From the NCBI RefSeq assembly GCF_000741285.1, contig NZ_JGZE01000002.1:124001-188000 (forward strand): DNA of 64,000 nucleotides, written 5' to 3'. Below, piece after piece: positions 1 through 8,433 of the stretch. Position 1 is the first letter of the stretch. The number at the start of each line of letters is the position of its first letter. The position numbers and the translations under genes were made by a program. This stretch comes from Bifidobacterium mongoliense DSM 21395 (lineage in GTDB: Bacteria; Actinomycetota; Actinomycetes; Actinomycetales; Bifidobacteriaceae). The notes under the pieces were generated by a model that searched no databases, was not told the origin of the DNA, and worked only from the letters and a program-made list of their open reading frames with translations.

Positions 1-932
1 TCCCCCGCTCCCTCAAACCGGGTGAAGCTCACATCGTATTCCACATTCTCCTGGCGTTCGATGAACGGGTGGAACGTGCCCTCGGGAGTCTCCAGCGGCA
101 GAAGCAGCACCTCGCTGGAGGTCTTGGAAGAGGTGCTGATGACCACCTGACGCTCATCAAAACTCAGGCCGACACCGACCCAGAACCGCTCATCGGATTC
201 ATGGAAAACCTCGACATCGTTGCCCGCCACATCGCCGACGCGATGACGGACCACGGCATACGGCCTCCAAGCATCATCAAGCCGCACATAGAATACCCAC
301 CGGCCATCCGGTGTCAGGCACGCGCTCGATATGCCGTCGATCCGATCGGACAGTTGCTTCCCGGTTGACAGGTCGCGAATGCGGTAATCGTAGCGTTCGT
401 TGCCCGTGGTATCCACCCCGAACAGCATCCATCGGCCGTCACGGCTCAGATCGAGCCCGCCGAGGCGGAAGAAGCCATATCCTTCGGCTTCGGCGTTGGC
501 ATCGAAGACGATCTCCTCGCCGGGCATGCTGCCCGGTTCATCGTGCGCGTCGACTTGGGGCGGATCCCAATTGTCGGCGTCACGTACGGGCAGTCGGCAC
601 TGCACCCCGTACTGCCGGCCCTCCCGAGTGCGGGCGAAATACCAGTAGCCGTCCATGCGCGTCGGCACGGACATATCGGTCTCCTGGATGCGCGATTTGA
701 GTTCGTCGAACAGTGTGCGCCGCAGCGTCGCCAACGGGGCCATGCGTCGCTCGCAGAACGCGTTCTGCGCTGCGACGAAGGCCTGCAGATCGGGGGACTG
801 CTTGTCGCGCATCCATTCGTAGGGATCCGGGACGTCATCACCGTGCGTCAGCCGGTGGTGGTCGACCTGTTTCGCCTGTGGGGGTATCGCCGACCGCCCA
901 TCCTTCTCACCCGGCATATCTTCTTCCGTCAT
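1..932 (-). CDS. Oligopeptidase B / prolyl oligopeptidase family protease, N-terminal part (runs off left edge)
   Basis: The reading frame is open to the window edge, so only about the first 310 codons are present. The N-terminus carries the DPYEWMRD motif, the hallmark entry to the S9A family (compare DPYRWLED-type motifs). It is followed by beta-propeller-like text with repeated patterns such as SRDGRWMLFGVD and TPDGRWVFYVRLDD. The family cleaves short peptides, often after basic residues, in the cytoplasm. The catalytic Ser-Asp-His domain would lie beyond the window, so activity cannot be judged here. I chose the ATG at 932 (MTEEDMPGEKDGR). An in-frame ATG at 971 adds 13 residues and lies just downstream of a TATAAT box, which would make that version essentially leaderless. 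The family call is firm; the exact subfamily is inferred. Confidence 0.75.
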   Translation of the reverse strand, partial: MTEEDMPGEKDGRSAIPPQAKQVDHHRLTHGDDVPDPYEWMRDKQSPDLQAFVAAQNAFCERRMAPLATLRRTLFDELKSRIQETDMSVPTRMDGYWYFARTREGRQYGVQCRLPVRDADNWDPPQVDAHDEPGSMPGEEIVFDANAEAEGYGFFRLGGLDLSRDGRWMLFGVDTTGNERYDYRIRDLSTGKQLSDRIDGISSACLTPDGRWVFYVRLDDAWRPYAVVRHRVGDVAGNDVEVFHESDERFWVGVGLSFDERQVVISTSSKTSSEVLLLPLETPEGTFHPFIERQENVEYDVSFTRFEGAG

Positions 933-978
933 CGTCCCGTTCGTCTTGTGCAGTGCACCGCCATCAATCATGCACGCG

Positions 979-984
979 ATTATA
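979..984 (-). promoter_or_regulatory. Candidate -10 box (TATAAT) for the oligopeptidase gene
   Basis: A perfect TATAAT reads on the minus strand, with the ATG at 971 only seven bases beyond it. If it is used, transcription would begin at about 971-973. The mRNA would then be leaderless for the upstream ATG, or have a roughly 40-base leader for the ATG at 932. No good -35 element is visible. Confidence 0.4.
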
Positions 985-1101
985 CGACCGGAGGCGCCGT
1001 TCGCCTCGGGCGGATGGCTGGCCGCCGGGTCCTGCACACCACGCCAAGCACCGACGCGCCATGACCGCACGGCGCGACAACGAGATGACTGCGTTGGCCC
1101 A

Positions 1102-2271
1102 TCAGTGGGGCAGCTTGAGGAAGGGCATCATCGTCTTCATGAGATTTGCGCCCGTCGCGCCGGTGAACACCGGGGCATCGGTGATGGGCATGGGGTGGAC
1201 CGTCGTGCGGCCGGCCAACGAAGCCAGCGGCGAGAACTCACGCGGGCTCAGCTGGCGCAGCCCGATGGCCAGGACGCGCCCGGGATGGCGGTGCGCGATG
1301 GTCGCATAGGTGATGGGGTCCTTCTGACCATCGTCACCGATGAGAATGAACTTCATGTTAGGGAAGTCGTTCATCAGCTGCTCCGCGAACTCGAGCTTGT
1401 GCTGCACCCCGGACGGCACGAAGGTCTTGGGCCGGGGGTCGAGGTCGCGCAGCAACAAGGGTCCTTCCGGGAACCCCTGGTCGTCGATGAACGTGCGGAT
1501 GGTGCGCTCCACGTTCCACGGGGACGTCGACAGATAGAAGAACGGGGCATTGGGGAATTGGTCGGCGATGCGGTTGAAGAAGACGCCCATGCCCGGCACG
1601 GACGCCCGTTTCTTGGGGTTGAGCAGCAGCAGGTTGTAAGCGGCCTTCACCATGGACGGCGCGTTGGTGACCATGATGGTGTCATCCACGTCCGATATGA
1701 CGCCGACCGGAGTACCCGGGGCGATGACGAACAGCTCGGCATGGACCGGATGGCGTCCCTCGACGACGTATGACACGGTATGCACACCGGGCTCGAGGCG
1801 ACGCTCGGCAACCAGATCGAGGTATCCCGAGCTGTCGGATATGGCGTAGTCGCCGCTGCGATCCCGGACCCGATCGACCTTGTCGTAGATCTCGGAAGAT
1901 CCGACCTGCACGGTCTCGATCGGCACATCGTCGATGGCGATGCGGACATGGATGCCCCCGGCCGGGACGGCCAGCATCGCACGCAGGCCACGCATGAGCG
2001 TGCCCGATCGGCTGTGCCCCGGGGCGAAGGTGGTGCGGCAGATGAGCCGCGCATAGTCATCGGTGCCGTAGCACACGTAGGGCTCGACCTTCGGGTACCA
2101 ATGCAGGCGCCGACCCAATGCCCTGGAGAACCGCGCCCACAGGCCGAAGCCGTCGATCACCAGACGCCGGGCCACCCGTATCGCAAACGGCTTGTTCTCC
2201 ATACGCTCGGGGGCGCTGGCGCTGTCGACGGTCGATACGACACGTCGGGCAGGAATCGGCACGGTGGCCAT
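1102..2271 (-). CDS. App1-family (DUF2183) phosphatase-domain protein
   Basis: The C-terminal half contains ISDVDDTIMVT, a HAD-like DxDxT nucleophile loop, followed by APFFYLSTSPWN and later FILIGDDGQKDP. This order is typical of the App1/DUF2183 family, whose yeast member App1p is a phosphatidate phosphatase. The first half (about 150 residues) is the companion beta-rich domain of these proteins. I see no signal peptide or clear membrane segment. The ATG at 2271 (MATVPIPARR) has a GAGG eight bases upstream. An in-frame ATG at 2391, five bases after the gcvH stop, would add 40 residues of low-complexity sequence and cannot be excluded. The gene follows gcvH on the same strand. The bacterial substrate is unknown, so phosphatidate phosphatase activity is an inference from the family. 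Confidence 0.7.
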   Translation of the reverse strand: MATVPIPARRVVSTVDSASAPERMENKPFAIRVARRLVIDGFGLWARFSRALGRRLHWYPKVEPYVCYGTDDYARLICRTTFAPGHSRSGTLMRGLRAMLAVPAGGIHVRIAIDDVPIETVQVGSSEIYDKVDRVRDRSGDYAISDSSGYLDLVAERRLEPGVHTVSYVVEGRHPVHAELFVIAPGTPVGVISDVDDTIMVTNAPSMVKAAYNLLLLNPKKRASVPGMGVFFNRIADQFPNAPFFYLSTSPWNVERTIRTFIDDQGFPEGPLLLRDLDPRPKTFVPSGVQHKLEFAEQLMNDFPNMKFILIGDDGQKDPITYATIAHRHPGRVLAIGLRQLSPREFSPLASLAGRTTVHPMPITDAPVFTGATGANLMKTMMPFLKLPH

Positions 2272-2395
2272 ATCGTCCGCCTCGGCGCCGTCATGATCGT
2301 GCACCTCACCGACGCGGCGGGATCGAACCCCACCATGGCCGGTGTGCGGCGCGGGGTTCGATCGCGATGTCTGGTTCGGAGTCAAGACCATACGG

Positions 2396-2809
2396 CTACT
2401 CGATCTTCCGCAACAATCCGCGGTACTGCTCGGCGTCGAGCAGATCGGGCTCATCATCGTCCAACGTGATCTTGAGCATCCATCCCTCACCGTACGGATC
2501 GGTCGTGACGACCGAGGGGTCATCGCTGACATCGCGGTTCACATAGGCGATGGTGCCCGCCACGGGGCACACGAGCGGCTGGACGGCCTTGGAGGATTCG
2601 AGCTCGATGATCTCATCGCCCGCCTCCACCCGTTCGCCGACCTCCGGCAGATCGACGTAGACGAGCTCGCCCATCTGGTCGACGGCGTATTCGGTGATGC
2701 CGATCATCGCGGGGTCCAGGGAATCGTCGACCCACACATGGTCGTCGGAGTAGCGCAGCTGCTCGGGTACCTCGAGATCCGCCGCGGGATTGTCGGATTG
2801 TTCGTTCAT
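2396..2809 (-). CDS. gcvH: Glycine cleavage system H-like protein (lipoyl carrier)
   Basis: The 137-residue protein is full length for GcvH and carries the lipoylation motif ELESSKAVQPL with the acceptor lysine at about K74. YVDLPEVGERV, CPVAGTIAYVN and EGWMLKITLDD are family hallmarks. GcvH normally shuttles the aminomethyl group between GcvP, GcvT and dihydrolipoamide dehydrogenase. None of those partners is in the window, so here it could serve the glycine cleavage system or only act as a lipoate carrier. It is probably co-transcribed with the App1-type gene downstream. Confidence 0.93.
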   Translation of the reverse strand: MNEQSDNPAADLEVPEQLRYSDDHVWVDDSLDPAMIGITEYAVDQMGELVYVDLPEVGERVEAGDEIIELESSKAVQPLVCPVAGTIAYVNRDVSDDPSVVTTDPYGEGWMLKITLDDDEPDLLDAEQYRGLLRKIE

Positions 2810-2852
2810 GCCACCAGATTATCGTCCCCGCGTTACAACCACGGGGCCGGGT

Positions 2853-4529
2853 TCAGCCGCGCACCGGGCCGGAAGGCTGGTTGCCGACGACGTTCACGAG
2901 CGTGCCCTCGGGGCAGTTGTCGTAGATCCACTGCGCGTCCTGCTCGTACATGTTGATGCAACCGTGCGAACCGTTGTCGGAGGGATCGCCCTTGGCGATG
3001 CCGGGGTAGTTCCAATTCGCGGTGTGGAATCCTTCACCGCCGTTGTAGTAGCTCACCCAATGCACGTCCTTGGACAGGTACGGTGTGCCGTCGTTGTTCA
3101 GACCGCGCATATCCTGCGTCCGGTAGCGCAGATAGATCGTGAACGTGCCCGAATCCGACTCGTCCCCGCCGGACCGGCCCGTGCACACGAGGAAGGTCTT
3201 GACAAGATTGTCGCCGTCGTAGACGGAGGCCACCTGCTTGGTCTTGTCGACGACGATGTGGTATTTGGAGACCGTCTGCTTGACGTCATGCGCCTGAACG
3301 TCGGCGTCGACTTTGAGCGCGCCACCCTGGCCTCCGGCGAGAGCCTGGTAGATCGGCCCGGAGACGGCGGAGAGATTCTTGACCGTGACGCCATCGACGC
3401 CCGGCACCTTGGTCATGAGCAATTTGCCATGGGAATCGACGATATCCTGCTGGCTGACCATCTTGCGGTTGAGCTCTTTCGGCAGATCATTGGCGACATA
3501 GTCGGCGATGGCCTGGCGATCGTACTGCAGGGAGATCTGCCCTTTCGCCGGGTCTCCGGCAGGGGTGATCCACGAAGCGAGGGTCTGCGCCGGGATGGTG
3601 AAGGATTGCCGCTCACCGGCCGTCAGCGTGATCGGCGCGGACAGGCGGGCGTTCGCCTGATCGGCCGCATCGGTGGCGCTCTGCATCGAGATCGGCATGT
3701 CCACGCTGCGGTACCCGACCTTCACGCTCGCCGGGGTTCCCGGCTGGGCGATCATGCGATCGACGGCGGCGTTGACCGGTTCGGGTTCGGGGACGCTGCC
3801 GCCCTTGCCTTCGGTCGCGGCGAACCTATGGGTGTCGTTGTTGTACGCGATGCTCGAGGGAACCGCACGATCGCCGGGGGTCACGAAGGACGTGGTGACG
3901 AATTCGCCGGCGGTCAGCTTGTTGTCAGCCGCGCTCAGCGGCACCGTGGCCCGGCGGAACGGGTTGAGTCGTTGGAACGGATCGGTCCCCTTGGCTCCGA
4001 TCAGCGCATGGACGGTGGCATCGGCATCGACCTTGGTGCCGAGGTCCTGTAAGGAGGCCTTAACGGTGTGGCCCTGACCGTCCGAAACCGTGATCGTCGA
4101 ACGCTGCACCACACCATTGACGATCGCCTTGACCTGGCCGGCATCCTTGCCGACGACGGACACATCGGCGAAGGAGACCCCCGGTGCGACCCTGTCCTGG
4201 AAGTAGGCGCGCGCCGCGAAGAAGGAGCCTACCAACAATACGATCAGCACCGCAAGGGTACTCAGCAGTACGATCCACAGCGTCTTATGGCCATGGCGGG
4301 TCTGATGATTCACCACAGCATGCTCGGGAAAGTCTTCTTCCCCTCCCATATCGGTCCACGCCAAAGACGACAGGCCGGCGACCCCTTGGGCCGTATGCTC
4401 GCCCAGCGGAGGCATCGATATGGTGCGCTCCCCGATCTGCTCCGGAACGATGCCGTCACCACCGCGACGCCGAGCGTCAAATCCTTCGTTCCCGGCCCCC
4501 TGGCCGAACGCGTTAGCAGTGCTGTTCAC
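2853..4529 (-). CDS. L,D-transpeptidase (YkuD) with peptidoglycan-binding repeats, membrane anchored
   Basis: This is a cell-wall cross-linking enzyme that joins peptidoglycan stems through 3-3 bonds or anchors proteins. The C-terminus has the YkuD catalytic signature SDNGSHGCINM, with the nucleophilic Cys next to the His-Gly pair. Before it lie two similar extracellular regions of the kind called PG_binding_4 in this family. A single membrane segment (LWIVLLSTLAVLIVLLVGSF) follows a cytoplasmic N-terminal tail, giving a type II topology. I set the start at the GTG at 4529 (VNSTANAFGQ), because AAAGGAAG sits six bases upstream. The longer ORF from the ATG at 4577 has only a weak site. The gene stands alone on the minus strand, 43 bp upstream of gcvH. 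Confidence 0.88.
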   Translation of the reverse strand: MNSTANAFGQGAGNEGFDARRRGGDGIVPEQIGERTISMPPLGEHTAQGVAGLSSLAWTDMGGEEDFPEHAVVNHQTRHGHKTLWIVLLSTLAVLIVLLVGSFFAARAYFQDRVAPGVSFADVSVVGKDAGQVKAIVNGVVQRSTITVSDGQGHTVKASLQDLGTKVDADATVHALIGAKGTDPFQRLNPFRRATVPLSAADNKLTAGEFVTTSFVTPGDRAVPSSIAYNNDTHRFAATEGKGGSVPEPEPVNAAVDRMIAQPGTPASVKVGYRSVDMPISMQSATDAADQANARLSAPITLTAGERQSFTIPAQTLASWITPAGDPAKGQISLQYDRQAIADYVANDLPKELNRKMVSQQDIVDSHGKLLMTKVPGVDGVTVKNLSAVSGPIYQALAGGQGGALKVDADVQAHDVKQTVSKYHIVVDKTKQVASVYDGDNLVKTFLVCTGRSGGDESDSGTFTIYLRYRTQDMRGLNNDGTPYLSKDVHWVSYYNGGEGFHTANWNYPGIAKGDPSDNGSHGCINMYEQDAQWIYDNCPEGTLVNVVGNQPSGPVRG

Positions 4530-4650
4530 ATCGCTTCCTTTCCCCACCGTATGCTGAGCAGAGTCTATGCCCGGCATGTGACCATTTCGCTTCTCGGCTT
4601 ATCGTGTCACGGACCTTACCGATACCAAGGCCACACGGCAACGACCCTAT

Positions 4651-5496
4651 TCAGACCCGTCGCACCAATGCAACCAGGGCCCGGGCCACCGTTCGAGGAT
4701 GCTCGACCGCGCTGAAATGGCCGCAATCCTCGATCTGCGAGAAGGCGACCTGCGTACCGGTCATCCTATCGGCCATCGCCTGCATAACCTTCGGCGGACT
4801 CGAGGGGTCCAGTGTTCCGCACACGACGGCGGTGGGCACAGTGACGAGCGGTAATTGGTCATTGAGGTCGGGGCGTCCCGCGGCCATACGTTGCCGCCAG
4901 GCGATGCCCTCCGGTCGCTGGCTACGAATCCATCCGGTGAACAACCGCACGCATGCCGGGGAACGTTTGACCGTGGAGTCGCCGTCCCGGGGCACCGCGA
5001 AATGCATGACCGGCTCCACCGTGTCGCCGCGCTCGCACGCCTCGGCGACGGACAACCGCCTGGCCCGCCCCTGCACACCGTCGTCACCGGCCTTGGTGTC
5101 GCAGATACCCAGCCCTGCGACCGCTTCCGGGTGGCGCTTGTGGATGTCGAAGACCACATAGCCACCCATGGACAGACCGACCCAGATGGCGCGGTCGTAC
5201 CCGGCGGCACGCATCATGTCGACATAGGCATCGGCAAGCATGTCCAACGCCTGCGGATACGCCCCGTCGTCATCAGCCGGCCCGCTGTCGCCGGCATCGG
5301 GAATGGGGGCGATGCCGGCGCCCGGCATGTCCGGGGCCCAGATCGGGAAGGGCGACAGACCCTCCTGCTCCGCGATTGCTACGATGTCGCGGACGCACTC
5401 ATCCCACATCCGGTGATCCACCGGGAAGGCATGCACCAGGATCAGCGGGACACCCTCCCCCTCGCGATAGACGGTATTCGTCACACTCAGTGCCAT
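4651..5496 (-). CDS. Alpha/beta-fold hydrolase
   Basis: The 281-residue protein has the oxyanion stretch LILVHAFPVDHRMWDE, the nucleophile elbow GLSMGG, an acid position in VVCGTLDPSSPP and a C-terminal catalytic His in EDCGHFSAVEHP. The catalytic triad is therefore complete. The overall pattern resembles 3-oxoadipate enol-lactonase-like or haloperoxidase-like esterases, but the substrate cannot be read from sequence. The start ATG follows GAGAGGA at good spacing. The next gene upstream on the same strand is the NUDIX-like gene, with a 98-bp gap to it. Confidence 0.85.
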   Translation of the reverse strand: MALSVTNTVYREGEGVPLILVHAFPVDHRMWDECVRDIVAIAEQEGLSPFPIWAPDMPGAGIAPIPDAGDSGPADDDGAYPQALDMLADAYVDMMRAAGYDRAIWVGLSMGGYVVFDIHKRHPEAVAGLGICDTKAGDDGVQGRARRLSVAEACERGDTVEPVMHFAVPRDGDSTVKRSPACVRLFTGWIRSQRPEGIAWRQRMAAGRPDLNDQLPLVTVPTAVVCGTLDPSSPPKVMQAMADRMTGTQVAFSQIEDCGHFSAVEHPRTVARALVALVRRV

Positions 5497-5594
5497 ATCA
5501 CATATCCTCTCGTTCTCTCATGCCCCGTACGCCGAAGCCCCGGCACCCGGGATTCCTTGATGCGAATGCGCTGCCTGCCCCAGGGTCCTCTGGG

Positions 5595-6230
5595 TCACAG
5601 GCAGGCCCAGGCGATGGCCTTGCGTACGATCTCTCCCTGCCCGTTGGCCATCTGATCGATGAAGGCGTGCATGCGCAGACTGTCGGGGCTGCACCACTCC
5701 ACATCCAACGTCTCGTCCTGGGGCTTGCAGTCCCCCAACACGGGAACCAGATAACACAGTGCGATCGCATGCTGTCTGGGGTCGAAATAGGGCGATACGC
5801 CCGGTGTGGGGAAGAACTCGGCGACGGTAAACGGCGTCAGACCGGCGGGCAGCACCGGAATCGCGATCTCGCCCAGATCCTTGGCGATGTTTCTGGCGAT
5901 CGCCTCACGCAGGGTCTCGTGGTAGAGCACACGGCCTGCGATGATCGTGCGTTCTACCGAACCGTCGTCGTCCATATGCAGCAGCGAACCGATCTGGACG
6001 ACCCGCCCCAGCTCGTCGGTGTGAGCCGGCACGACCTGGACGTACGGGATCGGCATCTCCTGACGCAACCGGTCGATGCTGGCGCTGGGCAACCATCCGG
6101 GCGGATTGCCATGGCCGGAACCCGCGACGAAATCCTCCGGCGTGATGCCGTCGAATTCGCCACGCCGGCGATGAGCGTCGAAATCGCCGTCGTCGGGCAC
6201 TTCATCATTCATGACTTGCATACCGCCCAT
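5595..6230 (-). CDS. NUDIX-fold protein with degenerate catalytic box (DUF4916-like)
   Basis: The protein of about 200 residues contains IPYVQVVPAHTDELGRVVQIGSLL and a Nudix-box-like helix, VLYHETLREAIARNIAKDLGE. The canonical REUxEExGU core is degraded to ARNIAKDLGE, so the metal-binding Glu pair is missing. Hydrolase activity is doubtful; a binding or structural role is an alternative. The C-terminus (LDVEWCSPDSLRMHAFIDQMANGQ) resembles the actinobacterial DUF4916 group. ATGs at 6230, 6221 and 6212 are all possible starts, and none has a strong ribosome-binding site. The gene is divergent from thioredoxin, with a 178-bp shared upstream region. Confidence 0.65.
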   Translation of the reverse strand: MGGMQVMNDEVPDDGDFDAHRRRGEFDGITPEDFVAGSGHGNPPGWLPSASIDRLRQEMPIPYVQVVPAHTDELGRVVQIGSLLHMDDDGSVERTIIAGRVLYHETLREAIARNIAKDLGEIAIPVLPAGLTPFTVAEFFPTPGVSPYFDPRQHAIALCYLVPVLGDCKPQDETLDVEWCSPDSLRMHAFIDQMANGQGEIVRKAIAWACL

Positions 6231-6408
6231 TATCGTCCGAAACCAGACCACTCGACAAGCGGGTTCACGAAACCCGACCGACCGGCACCCGCACCGTGGG
6301 CCTTCGTCCCCTCCACGCTTCGCCTGAAAGCATAGCCGCGGTGTGTTGTTGTGTGGTGCTGGAATGATGGGAAACACTGTTGTTGAGTACATTTTGCAGG
6401 AGGATGAT

Positions 6409-6771
6409 ATGGCGACCACAACGTTGAACGCACAAAATTTCGAGCGGACCATCAAGGACAACGAACTGGTGTTCGTTGATTTCTGGGCGACCTGGTGCGG
6501 GCCGTGCAAGGCGTTCGGACCGATCTACGACAAGGCGAGCGAGAAGAACAGCGACATCGTCTTCGGCAAGGTCGACATCGATCAGAACCAGGAGCTGGCC
6601 AGCGCCGCCGACATCAAGGCCGTACCGACGCTCATGGTCGCCAAGCAGGGGCAGATCATCTTCAAGCAGGCTGGAGCCCTGCGCGCCTCCGACCTTGACG
6701 ACGTCATCGATCAGGCCCGCAAGCTGGACATGGCGAAGGCGAAGGCCGCCTCCGAGGATGCCGCGAAGTAA
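6409..6771 (+). CDS. trxA: Thioredoxin
   Basis: This is a 120-residue thioredoxin with the redox motif FWATWCGPCK (Cys30 and Cys33). The cis-proline loop AVPTLMVAKQG and the expected helix-sheet order are present. It acts as a cytoplasmic disulfide reductant, normally recycled by thioredoxin reductase, which is not in the window. The ATG at 6409 is preceded by a strong GCAGGAGG site. The frame extends upstream, but that extension lacks family similarity. The C-terminal KAKAASEDAAK tail is a short extension. A hairpin follows the stop codon. Confidence 0.93.
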   Translation: MATTTLNAQNFERTIKDNELVFVDFWATWCGPCKAFGPIYDKASEKNSDIVFGKVDIDQNQELASAADIKAVPTLMVAKQGQIIFKQAGALRASDLDDVIDQARKLDMAKAKAASEDAAK

Positions 6772-6796
6772 CTGAGCCCGCATCCACAGCGATTAC

Positions 6797-6836
6797 CGGC
6801 GCGGGGCCGTGCACAGCGATGCACTGCCCCGCGCCG
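6797..6836 (+). terminator. Hairpin terminator after thioredoxin
   Basis: Perfect 11-bp arms, CGGCGCGGGGC and GCCCCGCGCCG, enclose an inner GTGCA/TGCAC helix. The following sequence is TTCTCGTTAT, so the T-tract is weak. It lies 25 bp past the trxA stop. Confidence 0.65.
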
Positions 6837-7073
6837 TTCTCGTTATACCTGTGCACGGCAGGATCACACCGTGGTGCGCACCCCCAGAAGCCCCAGGCCG
6901 GTCAACAGATTCCCGCCGACGGATGACGGCCCGAATACGATGATTTCCCCGCCCCGATATACACTGTTGGATAGTGCGTGACACAGGATGCCGCCTTTGG
7001 GGAATACGGAACAGTAGCACAGGGGCTTCGTCACCGGGTACGCGCGGTATTATTCGTCGAGTCAAGGAGCGGT

Positions 7074-8093
7074 ATGGCCAACCATCGCAGGGAAGTGCCC
7101 ACGCTGAAATCACTGAGCAAACGCCAGTGGATGAAGATCGTATCGGCATTTGTTGCCTTGGGTATGCTGTCCGGCGCCGGACTGGCTTCGCGCCATTTCT
7201 ATGAGTCCCAGCGTCCGATCTCCCAAGTCACCACCTATTCCGCCACCGACTCCAATGCGTTGGCCGTATCCCGTGGCACCGATCGTGAGGATTTGCGCGG
7301 CATGAGCGCGGACACGTCGTATGTGCGTGTCACGATCAATGGCCGTTCCCGCATGGTGCTCGGCACGGATTTCACCGACGTCAAATCGGTGCTTGAGGCC
7401 GGTGACATCACCTTGGAGCCCAATGACACTGTCAGTCCATCGCTGTCCACGAAGGTGAACGAATCGACCGTCATCAGCATCAGCCGCGCTGGCGCGGATC
7501 TCGAGACGTCGGATGCCGACATCGCTTTCAACACCGTACGCAAGGAGACCGCGGATCTGCCCAAGGGCCAGGAGAAGGTCGAGACCGAAGGCAAGGCCGG
7601 CGTCATGGAGACCACGAGCCTGGTCACCAAGGTCGGCGGCAAAATCGTATCGTCCAATATCTTCGCCTCCTATGTCAAGACGGCACCGGTCGACAAGGTC
7701 ATCCTGGTCGGCACCGGATCGACGGCACCGGCTCCCAGCACCTCCGCGGGTTCCTCGAACAGCGGTTCGGGCAACATCGGCACGACCACCCCGGTGGGCG
7801 AGATGCAACAGTGGGCACATGACACCCTGCTGTCGAGCGGCCACAGCGAAGCTGACTTCACCGCCACGGTCTACATCATCAGCCACGAATCCGGTTGGCG
7901 GGTCAACGCCATGAACCCCTCAGGCGCCTACGGCCTGCCGCAGTCACTCCCGGGCTCGAAGATGTCAACGGCCGGCGCTGACTGGCAGACCAATTACCAG
8001 ACCCAGCTCAAGTGGTTCTGGGGCTACTGCAACAGCCGCTACGGCTCGATTCAAGGCGCCTACGCATACTGGCAGACGCATCATAATTACTGA
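7074..8093 (+). CDS. Secreted/anchored G5-domain protein with C-terminal lytic transglycosylase-like domain
   Basis: After a short basic N-terminus there is a signal anchor (VSAFVALGMLSGAGLASRHF). A DUF348-like/G5 module follows, from TINGRSRMVLGTDFTDVKSVLEAGD to VETEGKAGVMETTSLVTKVGGKIV. A Ser/Gly/Thr linker leads to a goose-lysozyme-type core with IISHESGWRVNAMNPSGAYGLPQSLPG and the closing YGSIQGAYAYWQTHHNY. The Glu in SHESGW is the expected catalytic acid. This architecture resembles Rpf- and TgaA-like cell-wall enzymes that cut peptidoglycan glycan strands. The ATG at 7074 follows AAGGAG at seven bases; the frame is open further upstream but without family features. The gene is monocistronic and ends at a very strong hairpin. 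Confidence 0.85.
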   Translation: MANHRREVPTLKSLSKRQWMKIVSAFVALGMLSGAGLASRHFYESQRPISQVTTYSATDSNALAVSRGTDREDLRGMSADTSYVRVTINGRSRMVLGTDFTDVKSVLEAGDITLEPNDTVSPSLSTKVNESTVISISRAGADLETSDADIAFNTVRKETADLPKGQEKVETEGKAGVMETTSLVTKVGGKIVSSNIFASYVKTAPVDKVILVGTGSTAPAPSTSAGSSNSGSGNIGTTTPVGEMQQWAHDTLLSSGHSEADFTATVYIISHESGWRVNAMNPSGAYGLPQSLPGSKMSTAGADWQTNYQTQLKWFWGYCNSRYGSIQGAYAYWQTHHNY

Positions 8094-8110
8094 TCGATCA
8101 TTACTCTTCT

Positions 8111-8162
8111 CAACCATTGAGGGCGTTGAACATGGAATCATGTTCAACGCCCTCAATGGTTG
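8111..8162 (+). terminator. Long perfect inverted repeat, terminator
   Basis: Perfect 24-bp arms (8111-8134 and 8139-8162) enclose a four-base loop, GAAT. It begins 18 bp after the transglycosylase-like gene. The AT-rich sequence on both sides suggests it may work for both strands, ending this gene and the coiled-coil gene coming from the right. Confidence 0.8.
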
Positions 8163-8433
8163 TATATCCGAGGAAATATCTCTATCCGAATAGGTCACAT
8201 CGTTTGACGGTCCAGACTCATCCCCAAAGGTTCTGGAGTAACGAGAACGAGTAGCGTGAATCTGATACGCGCCAACACCCAAACAGCCCCAGATGGAGCA
8301 CGAAACACTCGGCACAACCATCATCACGGTGCCCCAGGCGACTTGTAATATGCAGGATCCCCGGACTCACCGAGTCATGCCGGAGCACGTCCCATTTATC
8401 ATGGAGAACCGCCATGCAGAAAGACAGAACGGA
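8163..8433. other. Intergenic stretch without recognisable gene
   Basis: These 271 bp lie between convergent genes. Two ORFs of about 65 codons overlap here on opposite strands, but neither has a ribosome-binding site or a recognisable protein. I see nothing else in it. Confidence 0.5.

Noticed and set aside
6840..7073. ydaO-type (c-di-AMP) riboswitch before the G5/transglycosylase gene
   Set aside because: Such elements often precede Rpf-like genes in Actinobacteria, but the conserved GGGGGAACC and related blocks are not found here.
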